The notes: generated by a model from the sequence alone, not told the origin. Positions 23,878 through 33,272 are shown, counted from the first letter of the stretch. The stretch is 64,000 nt of DNA from Oleiagrimonas sp963821885 (GCA_963821885.1 CAWGFN010000001.1:310001-374000); one strand, 5' to 3'. A program made the numbers and translations.

Positions 23878-25683
23878 ATGCGCACGCCTCCGTCTCACTC
23901 CATCCACCTCGCGCTGACTACCGCGCTGCTGATCCTGACACTGGCGCTTGCGGGCTGCGCCGTCGCGCCGCGGCCGCCGGTGCCGGCCGTCGCCGCGTCG
24001 GCCGCACAAGCCGCCGAATCGACGCCGGTCCGCGCCGCGACGGCGCCGACACCGACTGTCGCGACCTCCGTAAGCACGGCGCCCACGGCCCATGACGCAG
24101 GCCATGTGCTGCATCCCGCGGCGGGCGCCCTTCCCGCGGTCGAACCGGCCGCTCGGCGGCATCTGGCCGCGACCATCGATGCCTACATCGGGCAGCCGCG
24201 GTTTAGCGCCGCCCGCTGGGGCATCGTGGTCGAGGATCTCGATACCGGCGACATGCTGTACCGGCACCAGGCCGACACGCTGTTCATTCCCGCCTCCAAC
24301 GCCAAGCTCTACACCGCGGCCCTGGCACTGGGCGAACTGGGCCCGGACCACCGATTTCATACATCGCTCTACGCCAGCCGGCGACCCTCCGCCCGCGGCG
24401 TGCTCGACGGCGACCTGCTGCTGTACGGCCGTGGCGACCCGGGGCTGGGCATGGGCACGGACGACACCACGCCGCAGGCATGGGCGGACCAGTTCGCCGC
24501 GGCACTGTACGCACGGGGCGTGCGGCGCGTGCGCGGCAACCTGATCGCCGACGACACCTGGTACGCCGGCCCGCCCTACGGCGCGGGCTGGGAAGCGGCC
24601 GACCTGCTGGGCGGATTTGCTCCACGGGTTTCCGCGCTGAGCGTGCAGGACAATGCCTTCACCCTGCGCATCGGCGGCAACGGACGATGCTGCACGGTGC
24701 GGACCGATCCGGCGGCGATCGGCCTGGACATCGTCAATACCCTGCAACTGCGAAGCGCCGGACGCGATGAACCGCTCGGTCTGTACCGGCCCCTGGGCTC
24801 GGACCAGCTTTTCATCTTCGGTTCGCGCCCCGCCACCGAGAGGCCGCGCACCTTCACCCTGGCCGCACCGGACCCGGCGCGCCTGGCCGGCGTCTTGCTG
24901 GTCGACGCCATGGCCCGCCGCGGCATCCGCTTCGATGGCCAGGTCCGGGTACGCCACTGGCCGGAGCAGACCGATGCGAAGGCCCTGCTGGCGATGACGC
25001 GCATCACCGACGTGCGCTCGGCGCCGCTGGATGCGCTGATCGGCCACATGCTCAAGGAGTCGGACAATCTGTACGCCCAGTTGCTGCTGCTGGCCGTCGG
25101 CAAGCAGCAGGCGGCAAGCGGCATCTGCCTGGACCAGCGACAACCGCCGGACCTGACCGCGTCCTGGGGGCTGTGCGCTATGCGCGCCTGGCTGCGCGGG
25201 ATCGGCATCGGCCCGGGCGATGCGCTGTTCGAGGAAGGCAGCGGCCTGTCGCGCAAGGACCGCGTGACGCCACTGGCCACGGTAAGGCTGCTGGCCTGGC
25301 TGGACCGGCAACCGTATGCCGCGGACATCGACCAGGCGTTGCCGGTGGCCGGCGTCGACGGCACGTTGCGCTACCGCATGCGCGAGGGCTTCGCCAGCGG
25401 CAACCTGCACGCCAAGACCGGCACCCTGCACCTGGCCTACACGTTGTCCGGATACGTGCGCGCGGCCAATGGCCATCGCCTGGCGTTTTCCATCATGCTC
25501 AACGGCTATGCGCGCCCACGTGACCTCGACGGCACGCCGCTGGCGCCGCGGCCCACCCAGGACATCGACGCGATCGCAGAGCAACTGGCGCGTTACGGAC
25601 AGGTGCCCCTGGGCGCCACGATGCCGGCCGGGGCCGCCTCGAGCGCCGCGCCGTCAGCACCCGGGGCTGCCGGTCGCTACTAG
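23878..25683 (+). CDS. dacB: D-alanyl-D-alanine carboxypeptidase/endopeptidase, PBP4 (DacB) type lipoprotein
   Basis: 601 aa. Signal peptide with lipobox LALAGC, then a low-complexity Ala/Thr/Pro linker to about residue 95. The penicillin-binding fold has SxxK in PASNAKLYTA, SxN in KESDNLYAQL and KTG in HAKTGTLHLAYT, the three catalytic motifs of class C PBPs. It probably trims peptidoglycan cross-links in the periplasm while anchored by lipid. ATG at 23878 has a good AAGGA site. It starts 40 bp after the sirtuin gene; its stop overlaps the convergent rhomboid stop. Confidence 0.93.
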   Translation: MRTPPSHSIHLALTTALLILTLALAGCAVAPRPPVPAVAASAAQAAESTPVRAATAPTPTVATSVSTAPTAHDAGHVLHPAAGALPAVEPAARRHLAATIDAYIGQPRFSAARWGIVVEDLDTGDMLYRHQADTLFIPASNAKLYTAALALGELGPDHRFHTSLYASRRPSARGVLDGDLLLYGRGDPGLGMGTDDTTPQAWADQFAAALYARGVRRVRGNLIADDTWYAGPPYGAGWEAADLLGGFAPRVSALSVQDNAFTLRIGGNGRCCTVRTDPAAIGLDIVNTLQLRSAGRDEPLGLYRPLGSDQLFIFGSRPATERPRTFTLAAPDPARLAGVLLVDAMARRGIRFDGQVRVRHWPEQTDAKALLAMTRITDVRSAPLDALIGHMLKESDNLYAQLLLLAVGKQQAASGICLDQRQPPDLTASWGLCAMRAWLRGIGIGPGDALFEEGSGLSRKDRVTPLATVRLLAWLDRQPYAADIDQALPVAGVDGTLRYRMREGFASGNLHAKTGTLHLAYTLSGYVRAANGHRLAFSIMLNGYARPRDLDGTPLAPRPTQDIDAIAEQLARYGQVPLGATMPAGAASSAAPSAPGAAGRY

Positions 25684-26291
25684 CGGAATCCCGGATGCAC
25701 CAGCTGGTCCATGAACGTGCCCAGCACCCCCGGATCCACCGCCAGCGTGATCAGGACGCCATAGGCCGCGCCCCACAGGTGCGCGCTGTGGTTGATGTTG
25801 TCCTTGCCCTTGCGGTCCATGTAGATCGTGAACGCGACGTACAGCACGGCATAGACGATGGCCGGGATCGGGAAGAAGAACACGAAGATCAACGCCCACG
25901 GCTGGAACAGGATGAACGAGAACACCACCGCCGACACCGCGCCGGATGCGCCGATGCTCACATACGAGGCATCGTTGCGATGCTTCTGGTAGCTGGGCAG
26001 GATCGAGATGCCCACGGCCGTGAGATAGAACAGCGCGTAGCCGTAGGGTCCGATGTAGGCCCCCAGCAGGATCTCCACCGCGCGGCCGAAGAAGAACAAC
26101 GTGAGCATGTTGAACAGCAGGTGCTGCAGGTCGGCATGCACGAAGCCGTAGGTGATGAAGCGGTAATACTGGTGTTTCTGGCGGATGCCGGGCGGCCACA
26201 TCGCCAGGTCCATGCCCACGCGACGCTGGCTGAAGGCGAGCAGCGACACCGCGACATTGGCGGCGATCAACAGCACGGTGACGATCGTCAT
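25680..26291 (-). CDS. Rhomboid family intramembrane serine protease
   Basis: 203 aa with six hydrophobic segments. Hallmarks are the loop-1 region ITYGFVHADLQHLLFNML, the catalytic serine in SIGASGAVSAVVFS and the catalytic His in NHSAHLWGAAYG. It cleaves membrane-embedded substrates; none is evident nearby. It ends in a 4-bp overlap with the convergent dacB stop. Start 26291 (MTIVTVLLIAANV). Confidence 0.92.
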   Translation of the reverse strand: MTIVTVLLIAANVAVSLLAFSQRRVGMDLAMWPPGIRQKHQYYRFITYGFVHADLQHLLFNMLTLFFFGRAVEILLGAYIGPYGYALFYLTAVGISILPSYQKHRNDASYVSIGASGAVSAVVFSFILFQPWALIFVFFFPIPAIVYAVLYVAFTIYMDRKGKDNINHSAHLWGAAYGVLITLAVDPGVLGTFMDQLVHPGFR

Positions 26292-26368
26292 CGGATGGTT
26301 CCCGGGGCAAAACCGTCACTATAGGCCAGGCGTGCCGATTCGCCCACAGCGGCACAGCCGCGAGCGCT

Positions 26369-27442
26369 TCAGCCGCGGGGTCGTGCGGTGTAGGGCGCCG
26401 TGCACACGCGATTGCGGCCCTGCTCCTTGGCCAGGTACAGCGCGTCGTCCGCCGCCTTGATCCAGTCCACGGGGTCGGACATGGTGCCGTCGATCTCGGC
26501 CACGCCGACACTCACGGTCACCTGGATCGTGTCGGCCTCGTCGAACACCTCGCGCTCGACCTCGCGGCGCACCCGCTCCATGAGCATGCGCGCGCCGTCG
26601 CGATCGGTCTCCGGCATCACCAGCCCGAATTCATCGCCGCCGAAGCGGCCCGGGGTGTCGATGGTGCGGCAGTTCTCGTGCAGGATATCGGCCACGCGAC
26701 GCAACACCCGATCGCCCAGCGGATGTCCGTGGGCGTCATTGAGATGCTTGAAGCCGTCAAGGTCCAGCATCACCAGGCTGGCCGGGCGGCGCGTGCGCAG
26801 GTAGCGCTGGAACTCGAGGGTCAGCGACTGCTGCCAGTGATGGCGGTTGGCCAGCGTGGTCAGGCTGTCGGTGCGGCTGAGCTGGTTGAGGAGCTGGTTC
26901 TGCCTGACCACCCGACGCGCAAGCTTGTAGGTGGCCGCGCTGACCGCGACCGGATAGGTGACCAGCATGGGGATATTCGCCAGCAACACCCAGTCGGAGG
27001 TTTCCGGTTCCCAGTGGAAGCCGAAGATTCCCACGCCGACCAGGCAACCGACCAACACCAGGAGCTGGCCCCGCAACAGCAGCAGCCATCCTCCCGAGGC
27101 CACCAGCGTGGTGCTGGTCACCATCAGGATGGTCAGGGCGGGCACGGCATTGAAATGGATCAGGCACAGCCAAACGCCACCCATGCTGGCGTCGAAAAGG
27201 ATGCTGCGGATTTCAGCCCGGCCCGGCGAGGGCGCTGCGCGCGCGAGAAGGTAGGCGATCTGCGGCCAGGCGAGCGCATAGACCACCAGCAACAGCCATT
27301 CCCAGACCGGGGCCTGCCGGGCGTGCAGGATCATGCCGACGGGCAGCATGCCCAGCACCAGCCCCAGCATGCGCAGGTGGTAGGTCTGCTCGATGTACTG
27401 CAGCTCGCTCTGCTGCCGCTTGATGTCGGTTACGTTCGACAC
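26369..27442 (-). CDS. MASE2-GGDEF diguanylate cyclase (AdrA/DgcC-like)
   Basis: 357 aa. The N-terminal about 190 residues carry six membrane helices matching the MASE2 sensor (EWLLLVVYALAWPQIAYLLA, RSILFDASMGGVWLCLIHF, ASGGWLLLLRGQ). The C-terminal GGDEF domain begins near SRTDSLTTLANRHHW and has the intact active site RFGGDEFGLV. An RTID motif five residues before it is a proper inhibitory I-site (RxxD). It makes c-di-GMP under product control. The start is GTG at 27442. A promoter candidate lies at 27505-27532. Confidence 0.93.
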   Translation of the reverse strand: MSNVTDIKRQQSELQYIEQTYHLRMLGLVLGMLPVGMILHARQAPVWEWLLLVVYALAWPQIAYLLARAAPSPGRAEIRSILFDASMGGVWLCLIHFNAVPALTILMVTSTTLVASGGWLLLLRGQLLVLVGCLVGVGIFGFHWEPETSDWVLLANIPMLVTYPVAVSAATYKLARRVVRQNQLLNQLSRTDSLTTLANRHHWQQSLTLEFQRYLRTRRPASLVMLDLDGFKHLNDAHGHPLGDRVLRRVADILHENCRTIDTPGRFGGDEFGLVMPETDRDGARMLMERVRREVEREVFDEADTIQVTVSVGVAEIDGTMSDPVDWIKAADDALYLAKEQGRNRVCTAPYTARPRG

Positions 27443-27504
27443 ACCCGGATCCCCTGAACCGGCCCGGCCGTCCGTGAATGGACAGGCAGAGCCGTATGCT
27501 CTTC

Positions 27505-27532
27505 ATCTTAGTCACCGGGACTGCAGCAACAA
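27505..27532 (-). promoter_or_regulatory. Promoter candidate for the diguanylate cyclase gene
   Basis: On the minus strand TTGTTG (27527-27532), 16-bp spacer, TAAGAT (27505-27510), about 60 bp upstream of the GTG start. An AT-rich patch (about 27567-27630), unusual for this GC-rich window, lies just upstream and could serve as an activator or UP-type element. The rest of 27443-27735 shows no gene. Confidence 0.45.
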
Positions 27533-27735
27533 GCGTGCCAGAATGGTGCATGGCACGGATGCGCGCGTATAAAAGCCATTATTTTACAGGCATTTAAAAA
27601 ACATTCTTGTTGAAATGGGCGAAAATCAGGCGATGCCCGGCAGACGGGCGCGCTCCGGGACGCGGCGAAAGTGTCGCCACACGGCGGTTTCGGACATTCG
27701 GCACTCGCGGCGACCCGCGGCGCGACAGGGACGGC

Positions 27736-28389
27736 CTAGTCCATCCGTGCCTGGCTGCGGGCATCGGAGATGCCGTGCGCGGTCATCAGGTGCGCCAGGC
27801 CGATGACATGGTCGACCTTGAGCTTGTCCAGCAGGCGCTGCTTGTAGGTGGACACGGTCTTGGGGCTGAGGCTGAGGTGTTCGGCGATCGTGGTCAGCGG
27901 CAGACCGCGCACCAGCATCATCGCCACTTCCAGTTCCCGGCTGGACAGGGCATCGAACGGCGAGCCATCGCCGTCCAGCGTCGCCAGCGCCAGCTGCTGG
28001 GCGATGCCCGGCGCCAGATAGCGCTTGCCCTGCGCCACCTGGCGCACGGCCGCAACCAGTTCCTCGGAGCTGCAGCCCTTGGTCAGGTAGCCCAGCGCGC
28101 CGACTTCGAGCAAGCGACGCGGAAAACGCACGTCCTCGACCACGGTCAACACCACGATGCGGGTGCCGAGCTTGGCGCGGACCACGCGTTCGGTCATTTC
28201 CACGCCACTCATGCCGGGCATGTGCACGTCGACCAGGGCCACATCCGGTTTTTCCGAGCGCACCAGGCGCAATCCGTCCTCGGCCGTGCTCGCCTCGCCG
28301 ACGATCTGCATGTCGTCCTGCTGCTGCAGGATCATGCGAAAACCCGTGCGCACCAGTTCATGGTCGTCGACAAGCACTACCTTGATCAC
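27736..28389 (-). CDS. GacA/UvrY-type response regulator (NarL family)
   Basis: 217 aa. Receiver domain with acidic pocket VVLVDDHELVR, phospho-acceptor Asp in DVALVDVHMPG, Thr in VLTVVEDV and Lys in YLTKGCSS. The C-terminal LuxR-type helix-turn-helix is ALSSRELEVAMMLVRG and SLSPKTVSTYKQRLLDKL. Close in character to GacA/UvrY, which controls regulatory small RNAs. The start is GTG at 28389 with a GGAGGG site. It lies downstream of tRNA-Leu here, unlike uvrY directly before uvrC in E. coli. No sensor kinase is in the window. Confidence 0.9.
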   Translation of the reverse strand: MIKVVLVDDHELVRTGFRMILQQQDDMQIVGEASTAEDGLRLVRSEKPDVALVDVHMPGMSGVEMTERVVRAKLGTRIVVLTVVEDVRFPRRLLEVGALGYLTKGCSSEELVAAVRQVAQGKRYLAPGIAQQLALATLDGDGSPFDALSSRELEVAMMLVRGLPLTTIAEHLSLSPKTVSTYKQRLLDKLKVDHVIGLAHLMTAHGISDARSQARMD

Positions 28390-28434
28390 GATTGCATCCC
28401 TCCCGAGGACCGCGGCAAATCCGTAACCACGGTG

Positions 28435-28463
28435 ACGTTAGAACCCGCTTGGTGCCAATGCAA
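28435..28463 (-). promoter_or_regulatory. Promoter candidate for the response regulator
   Basis: On the minus strand TTGCAT (28458-28463), 17-bp spacer, TAACGT (28435-28440), about 45 bp before the GTG start. The remainder of 28390-28698 shows no gene. Confidence 0.45.
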
Positions 28464-28698
28464 GCGCCCGATGTCGGATTGCTCCTACGCACGATGGGCA
28501 TGGATGGGGCCCGCACTGGCCGGCGGCGGCGGCAGCGCCCGTGGTAGCCGCTTTCGACGCCTTGGCGTGGCTTTCCGTGGCCCATGCGTACACCGGTGCC
28601 ACGGCGCCGCCTACACGGCGTATCGGCTTTGCCTTACAGGCAAGCACAACGCCCCGGCCGATAATGCGACAGGTCGCAGACGCATCGAGGCCACGCAC

Positions 28699-28914
28699 AT
28701 GGCCGCCAGCATCGTACGCATCGAATCGGATGAACAGGGGTGGGTCATTCGCCAGGGCACGGTCGTCACCGCCCATTGCGCGGACCGCGAGGCCGCCCTG
28801 CAGCTGGCCTTCGCCCTGGCCCGGGGCGAACATGCCCGCAGCGGCGAGGAGGTGCGCGTGGAAACCCTCGACGGGGAACAGCCGTCGTCCGGAAAGACCG
28901 GCGACCGCGCCTGA
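28699..28914 (+). CDS. Small hypothetical protein (71 aa)
   Basis: ATG at 28699 begins MAASIVRIESDEQGWVIRQG and the protein ends SSGKTGDRA. It reads like a small alpha-beta protein (VRIESDEQGWVIRQGTVVT, then a helix DREAALQLAFALARGE, then VRVETLDG), similar in layout to DUF2188-type proteins. It stands alone opposite the surrounding minus-strand genes. No function can be assigned, and the reading frame's reality rests on its composition and compact fold-like pattern. Confidence 0.55.
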   Translation: MAASIVRIESDEQGWVIRQGTVVTAHCADREAALQLAFALARGEHARSGEEVRVETLDGEQPSSGKTGDRA

Positions 28915-28949
28915 TCCGCCGCGTCGAAGCGCGAGCCGGACCTGGCGAC

Positions 28950-29036
28950 TGGTACCCGGCGTGGGACTCGAACCCACATGGGGAAAACCCCGAGAGATTT
29001 TAAGTCTCTTGCGTCTACCTGTTCCGCCAGCCGGGT
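28950..29036 (-). tRNA. tRNA-Leu (anticodon TAA)
   Basis: Acceptor ends ACCCGGC and GCCGGGT pair perfectly, with encoded CCA. The anticodon arm is GAGACTTAAAATCTC, giving TAA; a long variable arm and GGTTCGAGTCC T arm mark a leucine tRNA. Third gene of the Gly-Cys-Leu cluster. Confidence 0.95.
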
Positions 29037-29100
29037 GCTGGTGCGTGGTGGACGAGGATACTGCATGCCGGGACGTGATGGCGTGCTCGCCCCGAACACG

Positions 29101-29124
29101 AAAAACCCCGCACGGCGCGGGGTT
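29101..29124 (-). terminator. Terminator hairpin between tRNA-Cys and tRNA-Leu
   Basis: AACCCCGC (29104-29111) pairs with GCGGGGTT (29117-29124); on the minus strand the stem runs into TTTTT. It follows tRNA-Cys. Confidence 0.7.
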
Positions 29125-29162
29125 CCGGGGTGACGCGCCGTCGTGGCGTCGCGCCGTCGTCT

Positions 29163-29236
29163 TGGAGGCCAGGGTCGGAATCGAACCGGCGTACACGGCT
29201 TTGCAGGCCGCTGCATGACCACTCTGCCACCTGGCC
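29163..29236 (-). tRNA. tRNA-Cys (anticodon GCA)
   Basis: 74 nt with encoded CCA. The acceptor strands GGCCAGG and CCTGGCC pair, the anticodon loop is CCTGCAAAG (GCA), and the T arm contains GGTTCGATTCC. Confidence 0.95.
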
Positions 29237-29280
29237 GGGTGACGCACCGCGCGAGCTTAGCCGCGAACGGTGGAAAAAAC

Positions 29281-29304
29281 AAAACCTCGGCGAGCCGAGG
29301 TTTT
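29281..29304. terminator. Terminator hairpin between tRNA-Gly and tRNA-Cys
   Basis: AAAACCTCGG-CGAG-CCGAGGTTTT is a perfect stem-loop with long A/T runs on both sides, functional in either direction. It directly follows tRNA-Gly. Confidence 0.8.
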
Positions 29305-29314
29305 GCAGGAAATC

Positions 29315-29390
<76 letters not shown>

Positions 29391-29448
29391 CCGGGAGCCG
29401 CGTATCTTACGGTTCCAGGCTGACCTGTCAAGCCTTGCGAGACGACTT

Positions 29449-30057
29449 TCACGACGATTCGCCCACGCGCTCGGACTTGCCGCGCAAGGTCGGCCACGCG
29501 GCACGCAGGTAAACCAGCCCGGACCAGATGGTCAACACGGCCGCGGCGATCAGCAGCGATTCGCCGACACGCCAGTAGCGCAGCAATTCGGCTTCCTTGT
29601 CGTGCTCCAGAAGCAGCACCACGATGGCCGCGATCTGCGCCACGGTCTTGATCTTGCCCAGCATGGCCACGCGCACGTGGGACCCCTTGCCCAGCCCCGC
29701 CATCCATTCGCGCAGCGCGGAGATGCCGATTTCGCGACCGACGATGATGGCGCCGACGACCGCCAGCAGCGCGGTGGGATGGCTCTGCACCAGCAGGAAC
29801 AGCGTGACCGTCACCATCAGCTTGTCGGCGACCGGATCGAGGAACGCGCCGAACGCGGATGTCTGGTTCCAGCGTCGTGCCAGGTAGCCGTCGAACCAGT
29901 CGGTGACGGCGGCGGCCAGGAACACCAGCGCGGCACCGGCATTGGTGATGCGCAGCGGTACGGCGGGAATCAGGTCATGCAGGTAGAACACCGCGACCAT
30001 GACCGGAAGCAAGAGCACTCGGAACAGGGTCAGCCAGGTCGGTAGGTTGATGCGCAT
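29449..30057 (-). CDS. pgsA: CDP-diacylglycerol--glycerol-3-phosphate 3-phosphatidyltransferase
   Basis: Makes phosphatidylglycerophosphate, the first step to phosphatidylglycerol and cardiolipin. The CDP-alcohol phosphotransferase motif is visible as DWFDGYLARRW, then GAFLDPVADK. 202 aa with several membrane helices. Start 30057 (MRINLPTWLTLFR) matches the family. It follows uvrC and precedes the three tRNAs, as in E. coli. Confidence 0.96.
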   Translation of the reverse strand: MRINLPTWLTLFRVLLLPVMVAVFYLHDLIPAVPLRITNAGAALVFLAAAVTDWFDGYLARRWNQTSAFGAFLDPVADKLMVTVTLFLLVQSHPTALLAVVGAIIVGREIGISALREWMAGLGKGSHVRVAMLGKIKTVAQIAAIVVLLLEHDKEAELLRYWRVGESLLIAAAVLTIWSGLVYLRAAWPTLRGKSERVGESS

Positions 30058-30124
30058 CAGGGGGTGGGGACTCCGTCGTTGGCACAAGCATACGCAAGGC
30101 GGGGCGTGACATGCACGTTCGGGT

Positions 30125-31951
30125 TCATCCGTGCAGGGCCGCGTAGATCCGCTCGGCGAGGTCGCGATGGATGCCGCCGACCTGCATCAGCTCCTCCACC
30201 CCGGCGGCTTCGACGCCGTCCAGGCCGCCGAAGGCCCGCAGCAGCGCCGCGCGACGGCGGGGGCCGATGCCGGGCACCTCCTCCAGCACGCTGCGCTCAC
30301 GCGCCTTCTGGCGCCGCTTGCGGTGCCCCTGGATGGCGAAGCGGTGCGATTCGTCGCGCACGGCGTTGATCAGATGCAGGGCCGGCGAGGACGTTCCCGG
30401 ATGCAGGGTGCGACCGGTATCGGCCAGCACCAGGGTTTCCTCGCCCGCGCGTCGCGCGGGACCCTTGGAGACGCCGATCACGCGGATGTCGGCCAGCTGC
30501 AGTTCGGCCAGCACGTCCAGCGCCTGGGCCACCTGCCCGCTGCCGCCGTCGATCAGCAGGATGTCGGGGCGCGCGCCCTCGCCGTCGGCGACCTTGCGGA
30601 AGCGCCGCATCAGCGCCTGGCGCATCGCCGCGTAATCGTCGCCGGGCGTGATGCCGCTGATGTTGAAGCGCCGGTAATGCGATTTCTCCGGTCCTTCCGG
30701 TCCGAACACCACGCACGAGGCCACGGTCGCCTCGCCTCGCGTATGGCTGATGTCGAAGCACTCGATGCGCCGCGGCGGCTGGTCCAGCTCCAGCAGGCGG
30801 GTCAGGTCGTCGAAGCGCGTGCCCAGGGTCTGGCGACTGGCCAGCCGCGCGCTGAGCGCGGCACCGGCGTTGCGCACGGCCAGGTCGCGGAAGCGCGCCC
30901 GTTCGCCGCGTACCGCGTGTTTGATGGCCACCGGGTGCGCGCTGCGCTGGGCCAGGGCCTCGGCCAGCGCATCGCGCGCGTCGAGCGCGGCGCTGAGCAC
31001 CAGTTCGCCGGGCACGGGACGGTCCACGTAGTACTGCGCGATGAACTGCTCGAGCACGTCGGACTCACTGGCGTCCAGCGGCAGCCGCGGGAAGAAGTCG
31101 CGCGACCCCAGCGACAGCCCATTGCGGAAGAACAGCACGCTGACGCAGGCCACCCCGCCCTCGATGCGGCAGGCGATCACGTCCATGTCGGCGCTGGCGC
31201 CCTGCACGTGGTGCTCGGCCTGCAGCTTGCGCAGGACCGCGACCTGGTCGCGCAGGGTCGCCGCGCGTTCGAACTGCAGCGCCTGGCTGGCCTTTTCCAT
31301 GCCCTCGCTGAGTTCCTCGATCACCGCGCTGCTGCGGCCCTCCAGGAACATCTCGGCATGACGCACGTCGCCGGCGTAATCCTCGCGCGAGATGTACTCC
31401 ACGCAGGGCGCGCTGCAACGGCCGATCTGGTACTGCAGGCAGGGACGCGAGCGGTTGCGGAAATAGCTGTCCTCGCACTGGCGCACGCGGAACAGCTTCT
31501 GCATCACGTTGAGGCTCTCGCGCACCGCCCAGGCGCTGGGGAACGGGCCGAAATAGCGCCCCGGATCCTTGCGCGCGCCGCGATGGAAGGCCAGGCGCGG
31601 GTAGTCGTCGGCGCTGGACAGGTAGACATAGGGATAGCTCTTGTCGTCGCGCAGAAGGATGTTGTAGCGCGGCTTGAGCTGCTTGATCAGCTGCGATTCC
31701 AGCAGCAGCGCCTCGGCCTCGGTGCGCGTGACGGTGGTCTCGGCGCGCGCGATCTGCGACACCATCGAGGCGATGCGCGGCTCCATGCGCGGCTTGAGGA
31801 AATAGCTGCCGACGCGTTTCTTCAGGCTGGCCGCCTTGCCCACGTACAGCAACTCGCCGTCGGCGTCGTAATAGCGGTAGACGCCGGGCGAAGTGGTCAG
31901 GTTGCGCACGAAGGCCTTGCCATCGAACGCGGCGGGGGTGTCGGAGGGCAT
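30125..31951 (-). CDS. uvrC: Excinuclease ABC subunit C
   Basis: Makes both incisions in nucleotide-excision repair. The GIY-YIG domain is at the N-terminus (SPGVYRYYDADGELLYVGKA), the UvrB-binding UVR motif lies near residue 205-240 (EKASQALQFERAATLRDQ), the RNase H-like domain follows (RIECFDISHTRGE, DILLIDGGSGQ), and the C-terminal HhH pair is EEVPGIGPRRRAALLRAFGG. Length is 608 aa. ATG at 31951 is preferred over the adjacent GTG at 31954. Confidence 0.97.
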   Translation of the reverse strand: MPSDTPAAFDGKAFVRNLTTSPGVYRYYDADGELLYVGKAASLKKRVGSYFLKPRMEPRIASMVSQIARAETTVTRTEAEALLLESQLIKQLKPRYNILLRDDKSYPYVYLSSADDYPRLAFHRGARKDPGRYFGPFPSAWAVRESLNVMQKLFRVRQCEDSYFRNRSRPCLQYQIGRCSAPCVEYISREDYAGDVRHAEMFLEGRSSAVIEELSEGMEKASQALQFERAATLRDQVAVLRKLQAEHHVQGASADMDVIACRIEGGVACVSVLFFRNGLSLGSRDFFPRLPLDASESDVLEQFIAQYYVDRPVPGELVLSAALDARDALAEALAQRSAHPVAIKHAVRGERARFRDLAVRNAGAALSARLASRQTLGTRFDDLTRLLELDQPPRRIECFDISHTRGEATVASCVVFGPEGPEKSHYRRFNISGITPGDDYAAMRQALMRRFRKVADGEGARPDILLIDGGSGQVAQALDVLAELQLADIRVIGVSKGPARRAGEETLVLADTGRTLHPGTSSPALHLINAVRDESHRFAIQGHRKRRQKARERSVLEEVPGIGPRRRAALLRAFGGLDGVEAAGVEELMQVGGIHRDLAERIYAALHG

Positions 31952-32025
31952 CACGAACGGGGACGACCGAAAGCCTTGATTCTACGCCAGCGCACCGTAT
32001 CGCAAAGGGCACGGGTGCGCACGGT

Positions 32026-32496
32026 TCATCCGTTGCGCAGATGCTCGATCAGTCCGCGCACGCCCGCCTGGGCCAGCGTCACCACGTCCCGGAAGTCCTG
32101 CGCGCTGCCGGTGTAGGGATCAGGCACCTCGCCATGCGTGCGCGTGCCGCTGACCTCGAGGAACAAGCCGAGCCGCGCGTGCAGATGCACCGGACAGCGT
32201 GCGCGCATGTCGCGAAGATTGGCCTGGTCCATGGCCAGCAACCAGCGCCAGCGCGAGTAATCGTCCGCCTCGAGCTGGCGCGCGCGATGCGAGGACAGGT
32301 CATAGCCGGCTTCCGCGGCGGCGCGTACCGAGCGCGGATCGGCGCCCTCGCCCACGTGCCAGTTGCCGGTACCGCAGGAATCGACCTGGATATCCAGGCC
32401 CGCCAGCTCGAATTCGCGGCGCGCCACCGCTTCGGCCAGCGGCGAGCGGCAGATGTTGCCCAGGCACACGAACAGGATGCCCTCGCCCTCGCTCAT
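32026..32496 (-). CDS. Low-molecular-weight protein-tyrosine phosphatase
   Basis: 156 aa. The P-loop ILFVCLGNICRSPLAEA has the catalytic Cys and Arg; the general-acid Asp is in EVPDPYTGSAQDF. Such enzymes often act on tyrosine kinases of polysaccharide export (Wzb-like), but no partner kinase is nearby. The ATG overlaps the kdsB stop by ATGA, so translation is coupled to kdsB. Confidence 0.94.
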   Translation of the reverse strand: MSEGEGILFVCLGNICRSPLAEAVARREFELAGLDIQVDSCGTGNWHVGEGADPRSVRAAAEAGYDLSSHRARQLEADDYSRWRWLLAMDQANLRDMRARCPVHLHARLGLFLEVSGTRTHGEVPDPYTGSAQDFRDVVTLAQAGVRGLIEHLRNG

Positions 32497-33272
32497 GCCC
32501 GGCTCGCCCGCAGCTGGGCCTCGGCGCGCGCCAGGTCGGCCTCGGTATCCACGCCCGCTGGAAACGGGGCCGGCGTCAACGCCACCTGGATGGCATGGCC
32601 ATGCTCGAGGGCGCGCAGCTGTTCCAGCGACTCGCAACGCTCCAGCGGTGTCGGCGACAGCGCGGCGAAACGGCGCAGGAACCCGGCGCGGTAGGCGTAC
32701 AGACCGATATGCCGCAGGAACGGCATGTCCCGCGGGAGCTCTTCCCGCGAGTGGGCGAAGGCATCGCGAGGCCATGGAATCGGCGCGCGGCTGAAATAGA
32801 GCGCGCGGCCATCGGCGCCGCGCACCAGCTTCACGCAATGCGGATCGAACAACTCGTCGACCGAGGCCAGCGGCGCGGCCAGGGTCGCCATCGGCGCATC
32901 GCTGGCGGCCAGCGCGGCCACCGCGGCATGGATGCCGGCCACCGGAGCGAACGGTTCGTCACCCTGCAGGTTGACCACGATCGCGTCGTCGTCCCAGGCC
33001 AGCTGGTGCGCGCAGGCGGCCAGGCGATCGCTGCCCGAGGCGAGCCCGGGGTCGGTCATGCACACGCTGACATCGAGACCGGCGAGCGCCTCGGCGACGC
33101 GGGCATCGTCGGTGGCCACGACCACCTGCGCCGCGCCGGCGGCCAGGCCGCGTTCGGCGACATGCGCCACCAGCGGCCGGTCGCCGAGCAGGCGCAACGG
33201 CTTGCCCGGCAGGCGGGTGGACGCAAGGCGCGCGGGAATGGCGACGATGAAGGGCGGCAACTGGGACGTCAT
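32493..33272 (-). CDS. kdsB: 3-deoxy-manno-octulosonate cytidylyltransferase
   Basis: Activates Kdo as CMP-Kdo for lipid A core synthesis. The nucleotide-binding start is VAIPARLASTRLPGKPL, then VVVATDD, VNLQGDEPF and HIGLYAYRAGFL. 259 aa, normal length. Upstream of and coupled to the phosphatase gene. Confidence 0.97.
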   Translation of the reverse strand: MTSQLPPFIVAIPARLASTRLPGKPLRLLGDRPLVAHVAERGLAAGAAQVVVATDDARVAEALAGLDVSVCMTDPGLASGSDRLAACAHQLAWDDDAIVVNLQGDEPFAPVAGIHAAVAALAASDAPMATLAAPLASVDELFDPHCVKLVRGADGRALYFSRAPIPWPRDAFAHSREELPRDMPFLRHIGLYAYRAGFLRRFAALSPTPLERCESLEQLRALEHGHAIQVALTPAPFPAGVDTEADLARAEAQLRASRA

